DNA of 43,610 nt from an uncultured Bacteroidales bacterium (GTDB lineage Bacteria > Bacteroidota > Bacteroidia > Bacteroidales > UBA932), in assembly GCA_944326225.1 (NCBI GenBank), contig CALVDI010000016.1:1-43610 (forward strand), written 5' to 3'. This document shows positions 32,350-41,300 of this stretch, piece after piece. The translations under genes were made by a program, and so were the position numbers. The notes beneath the pieces are model-generated. The model saw only the letters and a program-made list of their open reading frames with translations. It had not been told where the DNA came from and ran no database searches. Every line of letters starts with the position of its first letter. Positions within the stretch are counted from its first letter, which is position 1.

Positions 32350-33423
32350 TTACTTCGAGCGGAGGAAGCGCAGGGCACGGGTCATGTAGCGGGGAAGCTG
32401 CCTGTGCGGGTCGCGCTTCTCGAGGTGGAGATAGATGCCCCATTTCTTGAGGATGGGCACCTTGAAGGTCTCCACGAACTCGATGAGGGTGCCGTCGGGG
32501 TCCTCCACGTAGGTGAAATGCCCGTCAGCCTCGCCCATCTTGAAGTCGCGGCCTCCGTCGCATACGAAACTGTGTCCCAAGGACTCGGCCGTCTCGCGGA
32601 TGGCCTCCATGTTGCGGATGTCGAAGCACAGGTGGATGAAGCCGGGGTCGCCCCAGTAGCGGCCTTCGTATATCTTTCTCGGGGCGGGTACGTCGAAGCC
32701 TTCGGGAATGCGCTGCACCAACTCTATGCGGGAGGTACCCATCACCTCGCTCAGAGGCCCTTCGATGGGCTTGCTGCGGGAGAGCAGGACGCGGCGCAAT
32801 GAATATTGGCTGCCCGGTACGCCTTTCATGTCAGCCTGGATTCCGGTCACATCGTATTCGACCTTGTCGTAGTCCATCAGGGTGGAGTAGAACTTTATCG
32901 ACCGCTCCATGTCGGTGACTCCGAGGATGGCTCCGTTGCCGCCGCCGGTGTTCTTGTTCTCATCGATGAAGACGTAGGAGTCGGACTCGACTTCAAAGAG
33001 ATTGTTCCAGGGGTCGTAGAGGAAGAAATGCTCCCGTCCGTCGGGAGTTTTGGTGACTTCCGTCACTATCCGGGCACCTTGCGCCTTGCTCAGTTGCCTG
33101 TATGCGGCCTGCACGTCGCGGGACTTGATCTTGCAGGCGTAGATGCCGAGGTCTCCGAGAGCCGGTTCGAAGCTCACGTAATTCAACTCGCGGCCCCTGG
33201 GCTCCCATACTTCGAAGCCGGCGCCTCCACGGAGGTTGTACACCAGGATGGCGTATCGGGGCTGGGGCTTTCCTCCGGTGTAGGGCAGCATCCTCTCGGC
33301 CACGCCCTCGGCTCCGAATATCTTGGTGTCGAAGCCGAAATTGTCCTTATACCATTTCCACGACTCGGCGACGTTCCTTACACCGATGCCGACCTGCTGT
33401 ATGCCACAGATGATTTTATCCAT
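32350..33423 (-). CDS. VOC-family protein with tandem glyoxalase-like domains
   Basis: A 357-residue protein with two vicinal-oxygen-chelate modules. The first begins IQQVGIGVRNVAESWKWY (residue 8 on) and ends around FLYDPWNNLFEVESDSYV. The second begins AILGVTDMERSIKFYSTLM and ends YVEDPDGTLIEFVE. Candidate metal ligands are Glu in LFEV, His in FIHLCFD and Glu in LIEFVE. The family includes glyoxalases, dioxygenases and isomerases; the substrate cannot be told. It follows an SDR oxidoreductase gene with a 27-bp gap, so the pair may act on the same small-molecule or lipid substrate. Confidence 0.85.
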   Translation of the reverse strand: MDKIICGIQQVGIGVRNVAESWKWYKDNFGFDTKIFGAEGVAERMLPYTGGKPQPRYAILVYNLRGGAGFEVWEPRGRELNYVSFEPALGDLGIYACKIKSRDVQAAYRQLSKAQGARIVTEVTKTPDGREHFFLYDPWNNLFEVESDSYVFIDENKNTGGGNGAILGVTDMERSIKFYSTLMDYDKVEYDVTGIQADMKGVPGSQYSLRRVLLSRSKPIEGPLSEVMGTSRIELVQRIPEGFDVPAPRKIYEGRYWGDPGFIHLCFDIRNMEAIRETAESLGHSFVCDGGRDFKMGEADGHFTYVEDPDGTLIEFVETFKVPILKKWGIYLHLEKRDPHRQLPRYMTRALRFLRSK

Positions 33424-33450
33424 ATTGTCCTTGATTTTATCCGTAAATGA

Positions 33451-34242
33451 TTAATGTGCCGATACCTTTCTGGCCAGGATGTAGAACAGCCAGGGGGTGT
33501 ATTTGTAGAAGTAAGCCATCAGCAGCTCCTTGCCGCCGATGAGTTTCTTGTGCTTCTCCTTGGCTATGGCCTTCAGAGCCACCTTGGCGCACTTGGTCAC
33601 GTCCATTCCGTTGGCCTGGCCGGGGTCCATCTTGGCGAACTTCTCACCGGAGGCGAGCAGGGCGCTCTTGGATATCTCGGTGCGGATGCGGCCTGGGATG
33701 AGGAAGGTGACTTTTATGTTGGGGTACTCCAGTTCCAGGGACTCGTAGAAGCCGAACAAGGCGTGCTTCGAGGCACAGTAGGCCGAGCGGAGCGGGAAGC
33801 CGAACAGGCCGGAGATGGAAGTGGTCACTGCGATGTGTATCTCCTTGGCGGCCTTCAGGTGCTCTTTGAATTTCTTAATCAGGTACACGCCGCCGAAATA
33901 GTTTATCTCCATCAGCTTGCGGTCCATCGAGATGTCGCAGTCCAGGGTCAGTGCCCGCTGGGAGATGCCGGCGTTGAGCACGAAGAAGTCCGGCCTGAGA
34001 CCGAGGCTGTCCACATACTCGACCAGTGCGTCGATGGAAGCCGGCTCCTCAAGATTCACTTCCTTGTGCCAGGCCTTCACCCCGTACTGGCGGCAGCGTT
34101 CCTCCACCTTCTTAAGCTGTTCCTCGCCGAGACCGGTCAGGATGACATTTGTCCCTCTCTGTGCGAACTGATAGGCGATGGCCTCGCCTATGCCCGTGCC
34201 CCCGCCCGTAATCAGCAGGGTCCTGTCCTTGAACTGTACCAT
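33451..34242 (-). CDS. Short-chain dehydrogenase/reductase
   Basis: A 263-residue classical SDR. The nucleotide-binding motif TGGGTGIGEAIA is at about residues 12-23, NAG at about 94-96 (VLNAGISQ), the catalytic Ser in TTSISGLFGFP, and YxxxK in SAYCASKHALFGF. The C-terminal hydrophobic segment (YFYKYTPWLFYILARK) suggests membrane association, as in lipid-acting SDRs. It is first in a pair with the VOC gene and has a -7 element 23 nt upstream. Confidence 0.92.
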   Translation of the reverse strand: MVQFKDRTLLITGGGTGIGEAIAYQFAQRGTNVILTGLGEEQLKKVEERCRQYGVKAWHKEVNLEEPASIDALVEYVDSLGLRPDFFVLNAGISQRALTLDCDISMDRKLMEINYFGGVYLIKKFKEHLKAAKEIHIAVTTSISGLFGFPLRSAYCASKHALFGFYESLELEYPNIKVTFLIPGRIRTEISKSALLASGEKFAKMDPGQANGMDVTKCAKVALKAIAKEKHKKLIGGKELLMAYFYKYTPWLFYILARKVSAH

Positions 34243-34265
34243 ATCCGTTTTCTTATTTCAACCTA

Positions 34266-34273
34266 CAAACTTA
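34266..34273 (-). promoter_or_regulatory. -7 promoter element for the SDR-VOC pair
   Basis: Minus-strand TAAGTTTG matches TAnnTTTG, 23 nt before the SDR start. Confidence 0.5.
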
Positions 34274-34300
34274 CACAAAATACCGTTACGCTGCTCTTTT

Positions 34301-35584
34301 TTACACTACATCCATTTTCAGGGCAATGAGGACGATCAGTCCTATCAGTGCCGCCGCCAGTACCAGCAGGAAGGCTGTCCACATCAGTATGGATTTGACC
34401 GCGCACTTCACCCAACCGGTGCCGGCGTAGACTTTGTGTGAGGCAACTGTAGTGTAATAAAGCAGGTACAGGAAGAAAAGCCATGTCCAGACGGCGCTCT
34501 GTGCCTGGAAAAATCCGTTCAGCAGGAGGTATGCGGCAAGGATGATGAATACGAAACTGTTGAGGTGAAGTACGAATACAAAATTGCCCATGTATCCTAT
34601 CTTGTATTTCCGGTAGAGGACTTTGCTGAACAGTGCTAAAAAAGGAGCGAGCAGCAGTATCAGGATAGGAGTCCATTTACTGGCATAACTGAGAAAATTG
34701 TTTTCGAATGCGGCTTTCTTCAGATTTTCGGCTTCCTGCTCCGGTCCTGCGCTTTCGGATGTGAGTGCGTAGAGCGGGACACCCCTCCACTTCTGCAGAG
34801 GCTCCAATCCTGTCCGGTCGATCAGGCCGCCGGCTACATTCACGGTCAGAGTATCTCTAACGGGGCTGTCCGGCTCTGTCATCTTGTATCGGCTGCACTC
34901 AACTATCTCGAACAGCTCCGGAAAACGGGCGAGTGCGGACGAGTCGGCCACTATCGCGATGGTTGAGGATTTGTCCAAGGCGGTCAGCCCCGACCAGACT
35001 GAACTGTTCTCCCGGAGATCCTCAAACACCTCCAAGGAATTGTCCGGTTGGGAGTTGTTGACGACGTTGACCCATTTCCCCATCTGGGTGAAGAAAAACA
35101 GGAAGAACAGTACGGTGATGAACATCAGCAGTCGCATCGGGTGGACGTAGGAGACGATTTTCCCGGCATTGAACTCTGTGGTGAGAAAGCCAGGCCTGCG
35201 GAACAGCATCCAGATAGTGACCCATACCTTGCCGTCGAACTGGTAGACATTCTCGAAATACTGCTTGATGTATTTCCAGAAAGGTTGTTCCACATCAAGT
35301 GCATATTGTCCGCACCGGTGGCAGTACATTCCTTTCAGCTCCGTTCCGCAGTTCTTGCAATGAGTATATGCCGGTACGGTCTTTCTTCTTACCCGTTTTA
35401 ACCTTTTCAGCTCAATCTGCCTGAGGATAAGCCTCTTCCTTCTTCTTGCCCGCTCTTTCAGCCTTTTCATTACCGTCTTCTCCCCGGTCTTCTTCTGCCC
35501 TGCCTCCTGCGCTTCTTTTCCTCCAGAAACGTCAGGCTTCTTGTCCGTCTCAGATGCCGGAAAAATTCTGTTTTCAATATTCAT
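34301..35584 (-). CDS. DUF3667-type zinc-ribbon membrane protein
   Basis: A 427-residue protein. A lysine/arginine-rich N-terminal region leads to a zinc ribbon (HCKNCGTELKG, then MYCHRCGQYA), followed by QPFWKYIKQYFENVYQFDGKV (shown in part) and a first membrane helix (MRLLMFITVLFFLFFF). A periplasmic loop of about 150 residues and four or five further helices complete the protein. The CxxC-CxxC head followed by a membrane domain is the DUF3667 layout of Bacteroidetes; function unknown. I chose the ATG at 35584 (MNIENRIF); the longer frame would start in the intergenic region with basic, unlikely sequence. Confidence 0.8.
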   Translation of the reverse strand: MNIENRIFPASETDKKPDVSGGKEAQEAGQKKTGEKTVMKRLKERARRRKRLILRQIELKRLKRVRRKTVPAYTHCKNCGTELKGMYCHRCGQYALDVEQPFWKYIKQYFENVYQFDGKVWVTIWMLFRRPGFLTTEFNAGKIVSYVHPMRLLMFITVLFFLFFFTQMGKWVNVVNNSQPDNSLEVFEDLRENSSVWSGLTALDKSSTIAIVADSSALARFPELFEIVECSRYKMTEPDSPVRDTLTVNVAGGLIDRTGLEPLQKWRGVPLYALTSESAGPEQEAENLKKAAFENNFLSYASKWTPILILLLAPFLALFSKVLYRKYKIGYMGNFVFVLHLNSFVFIILAAYLLLNGFFQAQSAVWTWLFFLYLLYYTTVASHKVYAGTGWVKCAVKSILMWTAFLLVLAAALIGLIVLIALKMDVV

Positions 35585-35911
35585 AAGGTTGTCTGGTAGT
35601 AAGTTTTGAAATTTTCGGTAAAAATACTTAATTTTTACGATAATCGGAGCTGTAGAGGTGCGTGTCATACGTGTTGCATGGATTTGAACGGTAAGTGCGC
35701 GCACCCTTCTTTTGGGCAATCAGCTGACAATCAGCATCCTATCTTCTCGGTAGATGGATTCCGCCGCCTCAAAATACTCCGAAATCCACCATGCAAAATC
35801 ATAATATGCTAAATATCAAATATTTGCGCAATTATCAGATGCGCATACTTCCCGTAACTTGCCTGGCCCAGGGGGAAGAGCTATGGATGCGTGGGCAACA
35901 GTTCGTAAAAA
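35585..35911. other. Intergenic region before the Fic gene
   Basis: About 330 bp between divergent genes. I see no gene. It contains small inverted repeats such as AAATAT/ATATTT near 35812-35826 and two TGCGCA sites near 35833-35853. No clear promoter for the leftward DUF3667 gene was found. Confidence 0.5.
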
Positions 35912-35966
35912 GTAGGGAGAAAACCGCAAATGGTAGGGAGAAAAAGATGCGTTGGTAGGGAGAAAA
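35912..35966. repeat. Three direct repeats GTAGGGAGAAAA upstream of the Fic gene
   Basis: Exact 12-bp copies lie at 35912-35923, 35933-35944 and 35955-35966, spaced 21 and 22 bp, so they fall on one face of the helix. They end 3 bp before the -7 element and look like operator sites. The same word recurs in the gene's linker (36789-36842). Confidence 0.85.
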
Positions 35967-35969
35967 CTT

Positions 35970-35977
35970 TATCTTTG
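35970..35977 (+). promoter_or_regulatory. -7 promoter element for the Fic gene
   Basis: TATCTTTG lies 18 nt before the ATG at 35996 and directly after the repeat array, which would cover the -33 region. Confidence 0.7.
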
Positions 35978-35995
35978 CCGATAAAATCAGGAATT

Positions 35996-37036
35996 ATGAA
36001 GACGGAACTTGAAAGGCTGGTGTCCAGATATAGGGAATTGGGAATAGAGAGTCAGATAGATTACGGCAAATTCTATCTGTACTCTATCATTACGCATTCA
36101 ACGGCCATAGAGGGCTCGACGATTACCGAGATTGAGAACCAGATAATGTTTGACCAGGGGGTTAGCCTGAAAGGGAAAAGCCTTGAGGAACAGAATATGA
36201 ATCTGGACCTGAAGTCCGCGTATGAGAAGTCACTGCAGTTGGCAAAAGCTCATGTGCCTGTTACTGTGGATATGCTCAAGGAACTGTCCGCCTTGGTCAT
36301 GAAGAATACGGGGAAAGAATACCGGACAGCATTGGGAGATTTTTCATCGGCAAAAGGCGAGCTTCGTTTGCTCAATGTCACGGCCGGTGTCGGAGGTAAA
36401 TCCTACATGAACTACAATAAAGTCCCGGCCAGGCTCTCCGAGTTATGCGCATGGCTGAATGAGGAGCGTGCCGGATACTCCGCTAAAAGTATTTCCAGGC
36501 TGTACGAAATCAGTTTTGACGCTCATTACCGTCTGGTCACTATTCATCCATGGGCGGACGGCAACGGCAGGATGGCCAGGTTGCTTATGAACCAGCTGCA
36601 ATTTGAGTTCGGGTTGATTCCGGCCAAGATCCTGAAAGAGGACAGAGAGGAATATATAAAGGCATTGGTCGCTGCCAGAGAAAGCGGGGACCTGAATATA
36701 TTCCGGGATTTCATGACCGCTGTGATGGTCAGAAATCTGACTGACGATATAAAGTTGTATTGTGAGTCGTTGGGAGATGATGGCGAAAGTAGGGAGAAAA
36801 CCGTAAGTGATAGGGAGAAAAAGACTGGAAGTAGGGAGAAAATCATTGCGCTGCTATCCGAGGACGGTGCTTTGACGATGGCGGCTCTCGCTCGGCGGAT
36901 AGGCATTACTCCCAAGGCGGTGGAAAAGCAGATCGCCCGGCTCAAGGCCGACGGCATCCTCGAACGCATCGGTCCTGACAAGGGCGGCCGCTGGCGCATC
37001 AGGCAGCGCGGTTCCCTCGGGGGAAAAGTGCAGTAA
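35996..37036 (+). CDS. Fic family AMP-transferase-like protein with C-terminal winged helix
   Basis: A 346-residue class II Fic protein. The N-terminal inhibitory helix motif (S/T)xxxE(G/N) is intact as STAIEG at 35-40. The catalytic Fic motif is HPWADGNGR at 184-192, with His184 as base and Arg192 for the phosphates; Trp replaces the usual Phe. Fic enzymes usually transfer AMP to a target hydroxyl. A linker of three 7-residue repeats (SREKTVS, DREKKTG, SREKIIA; 265-285) leads to a winged helix (286-337) with LARRIGITPKAVEKQI. An in-frame ATG at 35930 would place the promoter and operator-like repeats inside the gene, so 35996 is preferred. Autoregulation through the upstream repeats is an inference. 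Confidence 0.92.
   Translation: MKTELERLVSRYRELGIESQIDYGKFYLYSIITHSTAIEGSTITEIENQIMFDQGVSLKGKSLEEQNMNLDLKSAYEKSLQLAKAHVPVTVDMLKELSALVMKNTGKEYRTALGDFSSAKGELRLLNVTAGVGGKSYMNYNKVPARLSELCAWLNEERAGYSAKSISRLYEISFDAHYRLVTIHPWADGNGRMARLLMNQLQFEFGLIPAKILKEDREEYIKALVAARESGDLNIFRDFMTAVMVRNLTDDIKLYCESLGDDGESREKTVSDREKKTGSREKIIALLSEDGALTMAALARRIGITPKAVEKQIARLKADGILERIGPDKGGRWRIRQRGSLGGKVQ
36789..36842 (+). repeat. Three copies of the same 12-bp repeat inside the Fic-HTH linker
   Basis: GTAGGGAGAAAA at 36789-36800 and 36831-36842, with a one-base variant at 36810-36821. The period is exactly 21 bp, which is 7 codons, so the frame is kept. They match the upstream array in sequence. Confidence 0.85.
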
Positions 37037-37435
37037 TGTTGTCGCTACGGTTACGGTCATCCTGTCGATAATATCCGCACATTCGCAGGCGGAACAATCC
37101 CATTATATAAGGTGCTGTTTTTGTGTAAAATTACTATATCTGCAGAGTCATGCGCGGAAGCGTATGGCGGACATATTGGTGAAAGTGTTTTCGCACTGTC
37201 CTTCTAAAGAAATCTGGCAGTTTCAATGGATGTAAGGACGACGACAGCACCGTCACTTGTATTGGCTTGTGTATTCTACGCAGACGATACGAGTGTGGGA
37301 TTGTTTCAGTCTGTTTACATCCGGGTTTTGCCAGAACCTCTTTAGAAACAGGCGGATCAGCTCCACGCTTTCTTTTTGTCACAAACCTGCAGATATCGGG
37401 GCTTATCTGCTTAAATTTAGTAATATCAAGTAATT
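37037..37435. other. Gene-free region before the fimbrillin operon
   Basis: About 400 bp with no supported gene. It contains a 10-bp inverted repeat pair, ATATCTGCAG (37136-37145) and CTGCAGATAT (37387-37396), enclosing 241 bp. A weak -7 like TAAATTTA lies at 37412-37419, 16 nt before the first lipoprotein gene. No complete promoter was found within the enclosed segment. Confidence 0.45.
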
Positions 37436-38350
37436 ATGAAGAACTTGACTGTAATCTGCAAATGGGCGGCGGTTGCTGCGATGGCCGTGGCTGCCGTGGC
37501 CTGCTCGAAGAAACCTGTGGAAAAGCCGGAAGAGCCGGTGGATGAACAGGTGCGGATACCCATCAACATTTCGATGGGCGTATGGACCAAAGTGACGGAT
37601 GTGGCTTACGAGAAGGGGGACCAGACCGGTATCTACGTGGTGAACAACACCGAAAGCGGTGAGTCCGGTACGCTTGTAAGCAGCGGCAACCATGTGGACA
37701 ACATGCGTTTCACCTACGCCGAGTACTGGACTCCAGACACCGAGATTTACTGGGCGGACAAGACCACCAAGGCGGACTTTTACTGCTATTTCCCTTACGG
37801 AACACCGACGGACGTGACGGCCCATCCGTTCAGCGTGCAGGCCGATCAGTCTGCATTGGAGTCCTACAAGGCTTCCGAATTTCTCTGGGGCAAGGCTACC
37901 GGCGTGAGTCCTACGGATGAGGCCGTGCCCATCATCACCAACCGTTCTATGAGCAACATGCTTATCTACCTTCAGCCCGGCAACGGATTCACCGAGGAGA
38001 CTTTTGCAGCCGCCTCGAAGTCGGTCAGGATATGCAATGTCAAGATTGACGCGACCGTGGATCTGCGTACCGGCGTGGCGACGGCCATCGGCTCCAATAC
38101 CGAGGTGGTGCCCTACAACGAGGGCGGCTACTACCGTGCGCTCATCGTGCCCCAGACCGTGGCCGACGGGCTTAACCTCATCACCGTGACGGTGGACGGA
38201 GTGGACTACACTTTCGCTAAGGGATTCACATTCGAGCCCAACGTCCAGCACAAGTTCACGATAGCGGTCAACAAGTCCAGCGGCGGAGTGGACATCACTA
38301 TCGGCGGCTGGGAATCGGACGGCGAGGACCATGGCGGTTCCGCTGAATAA
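37436..38350 (+). CDS. Fimbrillin-like (Mfa-like) lipoprotein
   Basis: A 304-residue protein with a lipoprotein signal (lipobox AAVAC, Cys23) and a beta-rich fimbrillin fold. Typical segments are YEKGDQTGIYVVNN, YFPYGTPTDVTAHPFSV, YKASEFLWGKATGV, YRALIVPQT and QHKFTIAVNKSSGGVDITIGGW. Proteins of this family are secreted as lipoproteins, trimmed by gingipain-like proteases and polymerised by donor-strand exchange in Porphyromonas and Bacteroides; many, perhaps including this one, are surface lipoproteins rather than pilins. It is first of three genes with 20-bp and 13-bp gaps. Confidence 0.87.
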   Translation: MKNLTVICKWAAVAAMAVAAVACSKKPVEKPEEPVDEQVRIPINISMGVWTKVTDVAYEKGDQTGIYVVNNTESGESGTLVSSGNHVDNMRFTYAEYWTPDTEIYWADKTTKADFYCYFPYGTPTDVTAHPFSVQADQSALESYKASEFLWGKATGVSPTDEAVPIITNRSMSNMLIYLQPGNGFTEETFAAASKSVRICNVKIDATVDLRTGVATAIGSNTEVVPYNEGGYYRALIVPQTVADGLNLITVTVDGVDYTFAKGFTFEPNVQHKFTIAVNKSSGGVDITIGGWESDGEDHGGSAE

Positions 38351-38370
38351 GCAGACTTAAATACCTTATT

Positions 38371-41300
38371 ATGAAAACGAGAAATATATTATTGACAGGA
38401 CTCATGGCTGCTGCGCTCGTCTCCTGTACGGCAGATGCGGACAGGCAGGGTCCCGCGCCGGAGAGTCCGGACGGACTCATCCCGGTGGAACTGTTCAACG
38501 AGATCTCGCAGGTGGCCGTCACCCGCGTCAACGACGAGGGCTTCTGTGACGGGGACGCTGTAGGCATCTACGTGGTCAACTACGAGAACGGTGCGCCCGG
38601 CCAGCTGCTCGTGGAGCGCAATCAGGGCGACAACGTCCGTTACACTTACGACGAGGCCAACATGAAATGGGTGCCCGAGTCCCCGGTCTATTTCAAGGAC
38701 AAGAAGACCCCGGTGGACATCTACGGCTACTATCCCTACGGAGTGCCCGAGTCGGTGGAGGCTTACAGCTTTGAAGTGCAGAAGGACCAGTCCACCGAGG
38801 CGGCCAACGGTCAGCTGGGCGGCTACGAGGCCAGCGACTTTCTCTGGGGTAAGGCCGGGAACATCGCGCCTACTTCCAGCCGTATTCCGGTGAAGTTCCA
38901 GCACCGGATGGCCGGGGTGCTTGTGACCCTGATAGAGGGTACCGGCTTTGAGGCCGGAGAATATGCCGGTCTGGACAAGGCCGTGCTGGTGACCAATACG
39001 GTCCGTACCGCGACCATTGACCTGTCCACCGGTGAGGTGACCCCGACCGGGGACGTGCCGGCTACCGGCACCGTGCCTTACTCCCGCAACGGAGAGTTCC
39101 GCGCAGTGGTGGTGCCGCAGAGCGTGGCCGCCTCCACTCCGCTGTTCAGCATCACCGTGGGCGGTATCCCATACGTCTTCCGCAAGGACGAGGCCTTCAC
39201 CTACAACGCCGGCAAGCTGCACAAGTTCACCATCGAGATCTCCAAGAAGAGCCAGAGCGGCCTGGAGTTCAAGCTTATCGGTGAGAGCATTACCGCCTGG
39301 GAGGCCGACAACATCTCCCACGACGGCGAGGCCCGCGAGTACGTGCTGATCGACTGTCCCGAGCCGGGCACCCTCAAGGAGTGCATCACCGCCGCCGGCA
39401 AGGACTACACCAGGATCAAGAACCTCAAGGTCACCGGCACCATCGATGCCAACGACTTCTTCTTCATGCGCGACGACATGACTGCCCTCCAGTCCATCAA
39501 CCTCCAGACCGTCAAAATCGCCGCAGTAGACAATTATGCAGCGAATGAGATACCTTCAGCGGCATTTCAAGGGAAGACTACATTGGTTAGATTCGTTTTT
39601 CCTGAAAATATTCTCAAGATAGGTTATAGTGCATTTAGTGGCACGAATCTTTCTGGATCATTAACATTGCCAAATAGCATTGCTGAAATAAGTTATGGCG
39701 CATTTGAGGAATGTCCCTTTGGGGGAACCTTAACATTACCAAAATCTTTAAAAATAATACAAAGTTCAGCATTTTCATCATGTGGTTTTCAAGGTTCCCT
39801 TAATATCCCAGAATCAGTGATCTATATTGGTGACGGAGCTTTTTGGCAGTGCTCTGGATTTACAGGGCGGTTGAATTTGCCTAACAACTTGGAATACTTA
39901 GGTTCTAGTGTTTTTTATGAATGTTCTGGATTTACAGGTTCAATAACGATACCAAATAAAATAACTGAAATAGGAAGTCACTTATTTTGGTGTTGCTCAG
40001 GCTTAAATGGAACACTAACATTATCGGATAATGTAGTAGTTATTAATGAATATGCATTTTACGATTGTGAATTTAGAGGAACTTTGATATTGCCGGAAAG
40101 TTTATTAGTCATAGGGAATGGCGCGTTTTCGGGAATATTTTCAGGGAATAAATTTTCAGGCACACTTATTCTGTCGGAGTCCTTAACTTATCTTGGAGAA
40201 GGTGCTTTTGAGGGTTGTTCACGTTTTAATGGTGTTCTGGAAATCCCAAAAGAAATTGTATCAATACCTTCTAATGCGTTTCATGGCTGTTCTCAGTTGC
40301 AGGGAGTGGTGCTGTCGAAGAACACCGAGTTCGTCGCGGAGGGTGCATTTGAGAACTGTTTCCAGCTCAACTCAATAGTCTGCAACGCCATCAATCCGCC
40401 GCAACTGGCCGAGTCGGCCTTCAACGGGGTGGCCAAGGACAACTTCACCGTGGAGGTGCCGGAGGCTTCGGTGGCCTCCTACAGCGTGGCCCCGGGCTGG
40501 AAGGAGTTCCGCCGTATCTCGGCCCATCACGACTTTTCCATCAGCCGCAATCTGTTCCGCACCCTCAATGCCTCCGACTCAAAGATCCTGGTGCTCAGGG
40601 CTCCGAGCGGAGAGGCCTGGAGCGTGGAGTCGGCTCCCGAATGGGTGAGCGTGGAGCCTTCCAGCGGCACCGGCAAGGTGGAGGTGACCGTGACCGTGGA
40701 CGAGCTGGCCGAAGGCTCGGGCTACAGGGAGGGCGAGGTGGTCTTCCTGCTCGACGGCAAGGACTACCGCACCCGCACCAAGGTGGAGCAGTATGACTAT
40801 CAGTACGGGGACGGAGATGTACTGACGCATCAGACGGCATCAGTGGGTGCCGGAGTGGATATCGTCTTCATGGGCGACTGCTTCGATGCCAAGGACATCG
40901 CCGAGGGCAACTACCTCAACGCCATGAACGAGGCCGTGGAGCACTATTTCGCTGTCGAACCCTACAAAACTTACCGCGACTATTTCAATGTCTACACTGT
41001 ATTCGGGCTCTCTCCCGACAGCGGAGTGGGGGACATGAACACGATCCGCGAGGCCAGGTTCGGCTCAGCCTACGCTCTGGGCGGCATCACTCCCGACGAG
41101 ACCGTCTGCTTCGAGTACGCCTGCAAGGCCCCGACGGTGAGCGAGGCGGACATCAGCCGCACCCTGGTGGTGCTGATAGAGAACACCTCCGACTATGGCG
41201 GCATCACCTATATGTGGGGTGACGGCTCGGCCATAGCCTGCTGTCCGATGAGCACCGATGTCTACCCCTACGACTTCCGCGGACTCATACAGCATGAGGC

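Noticed and set aside
35685-35720. T-arm-like sequence (GGATTTGAAC) suggesting a tRNA fragment
   Set aside because: The flanking bases do not pair as a T stem and no acceptor or anticodon arm is present; it could at most be a trace of an attachment site.
35912-35966. Direct repeats considered as a CRISPR array
   Set aside because: The units are 12 bp with 9-10 bp between them, far too short, and the same word occurs in coding sequence; there are no cas genes.
37134-37382. Minus-strand 82-residue frame before the fimbrillin operon
   Set aside because: No promoter, no recognisable family, composition typical of chance.
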